Assembly: GCA_025056515.1 (NCBI GenBank)
Contig: JANWWB010000305.1
Span: forward strand, 1 to 6,725
DNA length: 6,725 nucleotides
Reading direction: 5' to 3'
Source: Anaerolineales bacterium
Lineage (GTDB): Bacteria > Chloroflexota > Anaerolineae > Anaerolineales > Villigracilaceae
Below are positions 5,376-6,725 of this stretch, piece by piece (the first letter of the stretch is position 1; the number at the start of each line of letters is the position of its first letter). Below the pieces are notes generated by a model. The model did no database searches and was not told where the DNA came from. It saw nothing but the letters and a program-made list of their open reading frames with translations. Made by a program: the position numbers and the translations under genes.

Positions 5376-6266
5376 TTACACTTCGAGCAAAGCCGGACGC
5401 GTGGCGCGAATCACTTCCAGCGATTGGCGCGCCTCTTCCACTTTCAGTTCGAACACCAGGGGGCCGCGGAAGTTTGCCTCCGCCAGCCGGTCGAGAAAAC
5501 GGCCAAGTTCCAGATCGCCTGCGCCGAGCGGCTTGTGATCTTCGCCATAGCCGCGCACGCCTGCGGGCATCCTGCGGCTGTCGTGGATATGCACCTCCGC
5601 CAGGCGGGGCAGGACGCGCTCCACTATCTCGAAGAAATCGAACCAGCCGGGAAAACCTGCCAACACATGGCCGGTATCGAGACAAATCGACAGGTCAAGT
5701 TCCTCTGCCAGTTCGAGGGTCAGGTCGAGTGGGAATTCGATGGTCTCGATAGCAACTTTGCGGGATGGAAGTCCGGTCTCAGCCAGCAGGACTTGGAGGC
5801 TCTCACGTGCCCCGCTCTGGAACTGACGCAGGATGAGCGTCCGCGCCATTTCGGAAATCTTCATGTTGTAGAATTCCGCCGCCAGTGCGCCGGTGGCGTG
5901 AAGGACATACACTTCAGGCTCCAGCGGCAGGCTGGCGCGCACCAACTGGACGACCGCCTCCACCGAGCCTCGGCGAACGGGCGTCAGCGGCGTGGAGGGT
6001 TCGACCGACCAGAGCGGCAGATGGACCGTGTAGGAGACACCCTCTGCTTTGAGCGCCTTCAGCCGTTCGATGGCCGCCTCGTTGTAAGCATGCGGCAGAA
6101 ACATCCCCAGATCACCGCCCAGTTCAATCGGGTTGAACCCCTGCTCAAAGAGACTCCGCACCAGCGCAGCGTGGTCGAAGCTCATAATATTCGCCATCAC
6201 CTGCTCAGCCGACGCGCCGGAGGGAATAAGGGCTTCTAGTTGTAAGGCCATGATTCCGAAACGCAT
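5376..6266 (-). CDS. Sugar phosphate isomerase/epimerase-like TIM-barrel protein (AP endonuclease 2 superfamily)
   Basis: The 296-residue protein fits a xylose-isomerase-like TIM barrel, a cytoplasmic fold in which metal-dependent enzymes interconvert sugars or cleave phosphodiesters. Strand-end residues typical of the fold are visible: IELGG with Glu48, VHLPL with His82, VLHATG with His123, AIETIE with Glu174, CLDTGH with Asp197 and His200, EVHIHDS with His226/His228, GEDHKPLGAGDL with Asp243/His244, and VFELK with Glu273. HKPLGAGDLEL near the C terminus is a frequent signature of the superfamily. The ATG at 6266 begins MRFGIM, a normal first strand, but has only a weak purine-rich AGAGAAGAA upstream. 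It is probably the first gene of the operon with the sugar-type transporter, which suggests sugar or polyol handling. The related cobamide phosphodiesterase CbiR also belongs here and shares a YTVHLPL-like strand, so that alternative stays open. The fold is secure; the reaction is not. Confidence 0.88.
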   Translation of the reverse strand: MRFGIMALQLEALIPSGASAEQVMANIMSFDHAALVRSLFEQGFNPIELGGDLGMFLPHAYNEAAIERLKALKAEGVSYTVHLPLWSVEPSTPLTPVRRGSVEAVVQLVRASLPLEPEVYVLHATGALAAEFYNMKISEMARTLILRQFQSGARESLQVLLAETGLPSRKVAIETIEFPLDLTLELAEELDLSICLDTGHVLAGFPGWFDFFEIVERVLPRLAEVHIHDSRRMPAGVRGYGEDHKPLGAGDLELGRFLDRLAEANFRGPLVFELKVEEARQSLEVIRATRPALLEV

Positions 6267-6440
6267 GATGTTCTTCTCTTTGCCACAGATGATCGTAGAT
6301 TACGCAGATGACCTAACTGCCAAGACCTTGATTTTTCACCACACAGACACAGAGCATAGAGTTATTTTGCTGCCCCGTGCCTCTGTCGTTCACTTGCAGC
6401 CTCTTTTTAACGAAATCACAGATGATTCGCTCTTGCCTCC
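6267..6440. repeat. Intergenic region made largely of degenerate CACAGA-type repeats
   Basis: Copy 2 of the repeat lies at 6278-6311 (CTTTGCCACAGATGATC, then GTAGATTACGCAGATGA). CACAGATGAT occurs twice exactly, at 6284-6293 and 6417-6426. Between them, CACCACACAGACACAGAG (6337-6354) faces GTGCCTCTGTC (6378-6388), resembling a decayed palindromic element with CACAGAG arms. No convincing promoter for the isomerase-like gene could be read here; the best attempt, TTGGCA on the minus strand, has no -10 partner at normal spacing. Confidence 0.5.
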
Positions 6441-6725
6441 CTACGCGTCCAAGTGATAAGTGTGGTAGGGATTCTCACAGGGATTGCCCCAGGCAATATG
6501 CATCTCGCGCGCCGTCAGGTCAATGACCAGCGCATTGATGGTCTTCTCACGGTCAAGCGGATCAATCGCATGGATCGAATGGTTACAGATGGAATTTGGA
6601 TGGTTGACATGGTCACGTTGGATGGCTTGGAGCGTTTTGATACTATGGCGCGGCTGTTCGCTGAGCAAGCGACGGGCACGGAAATAACGAACTTGCGAAG
6701 AAACAAGATTTTCTGGGTCGCGTTC
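6441..6725 (-). CDS. C-terminal part of an acyl-CoA:6-APA acyltransferase-like protein (peptidase C45 family), cut by the window edge
   Basis: The frame is open from the window edge to a TAG at 6443-6441, giving 94 residues without a start, so the gene begins outside. The segment starts ERDPENLVSSQVRYFRARRL and ends NPCENPYHTYHLDA. The order of features matches the C-terminal region of the acyl-CoA:isopenicillin N acyltransferase-like (C45) family: IQRDHVNHPNSICNH, then DREKTINALVIDLTAREMHIAWGNPCE. Members are N-terminal-nucleophile amidohydrolases that self-cleave before a catalytic Cys; that residue would lie outside this window. A TTG at 6668 could be read as a start but would cut through the conserved region. 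The gap of 174 bases to the isomerase-like gene leaves operon membership open. Family assignment is from memory of the motif pattern. Confidence 0.75.
   Translation of the reverse strand, partial: ERDPENLVSSQVRYFRARRLLSEQPRHSIKTLQAIQRDHVNHPNSICNHSIHAIDPLDREKTINALVIDLTAREMHIAWGNPCENPYHTYHLDA

Noticed and set aside
5424..6239. Long plus-strand frame of 271 codons
   Set aside because: It is antisense to the isomerase-like gene. Its His/Gln-rich sequence is typical of the complement of a GC-rich coding strand.
6278..6426. CRISPR-like spaced repeats
   Set aside because: The units are short, degenerate and irregularly spaced, without constant-length spacers.

Overview
The window looks like a stretch of bacterial chromosome of ordinary gene density. 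Five complete protein genes, one edge-truncated gene and one RNase P RNA gene can be supported. Several points suggest a Chloroflexota (Anaerolineae-like) bacterium: a cyclic-nucleotide-binding domain fused to membrane segments and a bacterial PH domain, a divergent MenA-like prenyltransferase, near-leaderless promoters, and intergenic CACAGAT-type repeat debris. This assignment is inference from general familiarity with such genomes, not proof.

Left part (1-2160): a minus-strand gene (70-1161) encodes the CNB/bPH membrane protein. Its promoter puts the transcript start at or next to the ATG. A gene-free stretch follows (about 1175-1594) with several well-formed inverted repeats at 1345-1532 that could be a structured RNA. 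Next comes rnpB on the minus strand (about 2060-1595), with its P1 helix, conserved cores and a textbook sigma-70 promoter all readable.

Middle (2061-2980): a roughly 100-bp divergent promoter region separates rnpB from a plus-strand gene for a small unknown membrane protein with an exported beta-rich domain. That gene converges with the next operon, and an 11-bp perfect hairpin between them probably terminates both.

Right part (2975-6725): a minus-strand operon reads, in transcription order, TIM-barrel sugar-isomerase-like protein (6266-5376), MFS transporter of the SLC45/GPH-like type (5316-4015), and UbiA/MenA-like prenyltransferase (4018-2975). The last two overlap by ATGA, and the final codons of the transporter contain the prenyltransferase ribosome binding site. 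The transporter and isomerase plausibly handle a sugar or polyol, while the prenyltransferase acts on an isoprenoid acceptor, so the functional link is unclear. Upstream lies repeat-derived intergenic DNA and then the C-terminal 94 residues of an acyl-CoA:6-APA acyltransferase-like (peptidase C45) protein running off the window.

I found no CRISPR array, tRNA, transposase or phage gene, and no clear new defence or mobile system. The least explained items are the structured gene-free region, the CNB/bPH fusion with an altered nucleotide-binding cassette, and the prenyltransferase with an atypical second aspartate motif.
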